From CAZSNT01 sp964607765 (GTDB lineage: Bacteria > Verrucomicrobiota > Lentisphaeria > Oligosphaerales > JABHEG01): DNA of 34,392 bases. Every line of letters starts with the position of its first letter. Positions within the stretch are counted from its first letter, which is position 1. Below are positions 32,952-34,392 of this stretch, one piece after another. Both the position numbers and the translations under genes were made by a program. The stretch is from assembly GCA_964607765.1 (NCBI GenBank), contig CAZSNT010000113.1:1-34392 (forward strand), in the 5' to 3' direction. The notes beneath the pieces were generated by a model that had not been told where the DNA came from, searched no databases, and saw nothing but the letters and a program-made list of their open reading frames with translations.

Positions 32952-34245
32952 CTCCATAGTGACACCGACCCGTGCCCAGCAGGAGTGGCACGACATGGAA
33001 CTCGGTATGTTCATCCACTTCGACCTGAACACGTGGATGAGACCGCACTGGTCGCATCGGGAGTACGATGAATGGCCGTCGCCGTCAGTGTTCAATCCGA
33101 CAGAGCTTGACACCGACCAGTGGATAGAGGCGGCCCACGCCATGGGGGCGAAGTACGCAGTACTGACAGCCACGCACGGCACGGGGTTCATGCTCTGGCA
33201 GAGCGACGCCTACCCGTACGGGGTGAAGCAGTCGCCCTGGCGCGGCGGCAAAGGCGACGTGGTGCGGGACTTCGTGGTGTCCTGCCGCAAGCACGGTATT
33301 CGGCCCGGCCTGTACTCGCACATGTGCGTGAACGGCTATTGGCGAGTGGACCATCCCGGCCGGGTGAACGAAGGCAGGGGCGGCGATCCGAACAAGCAGA
33401 GGGAATTCGCGACTGCACGCACCAAGGCCTTGAGGGAGTTGTGGGGAAACTATGGCCCCCTCACGGAGATCTGGTTCGACGGCGGCGACCCCGGCCAGGA
33501 GATCACGGGCGTGGATGTGGTTGGGCTTCTCAAGGAGCTCCAGCCGGACGCCGTCCTGTTCCAGGGGCCGGCCAGTATGCCAAACCTGATCCGCTGGGTC
33601 GGCAACGAACGGGGCGAGGCCTTGTACCCGTGCTGGAGCACGGCGCACAAGGGCTCGACCGAAGACGGCCTGACAGAGATGGATCTCTCAGGCGATCCGG
33701 ATGGCGCGTTGTGGCTGCCCGCCGAATGCGACGTGGCGGTCCGCGAGCACAACTGGCATTGGACGCCCGACACGGAAGACCGCCTGTTCAGTCTGGAGCA
33801 CCTGACGGGCCTCTATTACCGGTCCGTCGGGCGCAACAGCAACCTGCTCCTGAACGTCAGCCCGAACCGTGATGGTCTGATTCCAGATGTGGACGTACAG
33901 CGCTTGCGGGAATTCGGCACTGAAGTCCGGCGGCGCTTTGCCACTAACCTGGCCTCGACGCATGGGCATGGCGACCAAGTTGAGCTTGAGCTGGGCCGTC
34001 CCCGGCAGGTCGACCACGTCGTCATCATGGAGGAGATCTCGCACGGCGAGCGCATCCTGGAATACGTGGTGGAGGCTCGGGCCGCAGACGGCAGCTGGCG
34101 CCCCATTTGCGCAGGTTCATGCGTTGGCCACAAGAGAATCGAGCAATTCGAACCGGTATCCACCGCCAGCATCAGGCTCAGGATTACAAGGGCAAAAGCA
34201 GAACCGCGCATACGCCGATTGGCAGCGCATTTCGTGCCGGAGTAA
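32941..34245 (+). CDS. GH29 alpha-L-fucosidase
   Basis: A 434-aa protein with the GH29 barrel: QQEWHDMELGMFIHFDLNTW at the start (the conserved GxFxHF region with a substrate-binding histidine), AKYAVLTATHGTGFMLW, WRGGKGDVVRDFV, GLYSHM, and EIWFDGGDPG, where the Asp of WFDG is the expected nucleophile. NSNLLLNVSPNRDGLI closes the barrel. Residues 345-434 form a short F5/8-type beta-domain (QVELELGRPRQVDHVVIMEE). It should release terminal alpha-L-fucose with retention of configuration. No signal peptide is seen, unlike the neighbouring enzymes, so it may act in the cytoplasm on imported oligosaccharides. Its ATG overlaps the end of the preceding gene by 11 bases, so expression is probably coupled. 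Confidence 0.92.
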   Translation: MESNSIVTPTRAQQEWHDMELGMFIHFDLNTWMRPHWSHREYDEWPSPSVFNPTELDTDQWIEAAHAMGAKYAVLTATHGTGFMLWQSDAYPYGVKQSPWRGGKGDVVRDFVVSCRKHGIRPGLYSHMCVNGYWRVDHPGRVNEGRGGDPNKQREFATARTKALRELWGNYGPLTEIWFDGGDPGQEITGVDVVGLLKELQPDAVLFQGPASMPNLIRWVGNERGEALYPCWSTAHKGSTEDGLTEMDLSGDPDGALWLPAECDVAVREHNWHWTPDTEDRLFSLEHLTGLYYRSVGRNSNLLLNVSPNRDGLIPDVDVQRLREFGTEVRRRFATNLASTHGHGDQVELELGRPRQVDHVVIMEEISHGERILEYVVEARAADGSWRPICAGSCVGHKRIEQFEPVSTASIRLRITRAKAEPRIRRLAAHFVPE

Positions 34246-34392
34246 GAAACACTGTCATCCCATAACTGCTCAAAACCGTAGGTTCTGGCGACCTCGTGAG
34301 CCTAAAACCGGAGGACGCCGCGGAGACCCGTGTTTGCACATTTCTCGGCCAGCCACTTAGCACCGCAGGGGCGACGGAAGAGATTAGGGCGA
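34246..34392. other. Right edge, no gene recognised
   Basis: No convincing terminator hairpin with a T-run, start codon or similarity is seen in this final stretch. Confidence 0.5.

Overview
This 34.4 kb window is GC-rich bacterial DNA devoted almost entirely to secreted carbohydrate-active enzymes, esterases and sulfatases. The best organism guess is a member of the PVC group (Kiritimatiellota/Lentisphaerota, or a related Verrucomicrobia/Planctomycetes lineage). The reasons are formylglycine sulfatases mixed with GH29/GH95 fucosidases, a DUF1559-like prepilin ([20 protein letters not shown] with a late ADGHVEAL), LamG/NPCBM domains on very long secreted ORFs, and junk-like dispersed inverted repeats. 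No TonB/SusCD transporter, tRNA, rRNA, CRISPR array or transposase gene is visible.

Layout. (1) 1-445: no intact gene, but one copy of a ~150 bp MITE-like repeat. A truncated sialate O-acetylesterase fragment follows (446-610, +). (2) 643-7446, minus strand: a run of genes read from 7446 downwards. These are a GH43/32-like beta-propeller protein, a GH29-like gene reduced to a pseudogene by internal deletion, an intact sialate O-acetylesterase, and a 1209-aa GH98-like protein. (3) 7563-8418, minus strand: a UPF0175-type antitoxin and DUF3368/PIN toxin pair, with a perfect inverted repeat between promoter and start codon. The second MITE-like copy follows at 8448-8595. (4) 8724-11345, minus strand: an iduronate-sulfatase-like sulfatase and an AraC-family regulator, divergent from a prepilin-like gene (11545-12378, +). 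(5) 12379-12882: a broken sulfatase remnant and a 24-bp hairpin. (6) 12883-34245, plus strand: a 2121-aa multi-enzyme ORF, a second sulfatase, an alpha/beta-hydrolase, a tandem four-helix-bundle gene flanked by repeat arrays, a 1701-aa ORF ending in GH95, a 1284-aa DUF5703/LamG/barrel/propeller ORF and a GH29 fucosidase.

How they could work together. Two fucosidase families, two sulfatases, a sialate/acetyl esterase, three further esterase-type domains, a GH98-like endo-enzyme and propeller glycosidases fit stepwise breakdown of a sulfated, acetylated, fucose-containing polysaccharide (fucoidan- or mucin-like). The AraC regulator is the only visible candidate control. The substrate is inferred from family content, not shown.

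Most unusual content. A ~950-aa LamG-containing module occurs in two different giant ORFs, each time ending in the same WTLKR boundary just before a different enzyme. In one of them a strong Shine-Dalgarno and tandem ATG sit exactly at the boundary with GH95, as if two genes had recently fused. Three gene relics, several repeat families and repeat-derived N-terminal leaders point to a locus that is being actively rearranged.
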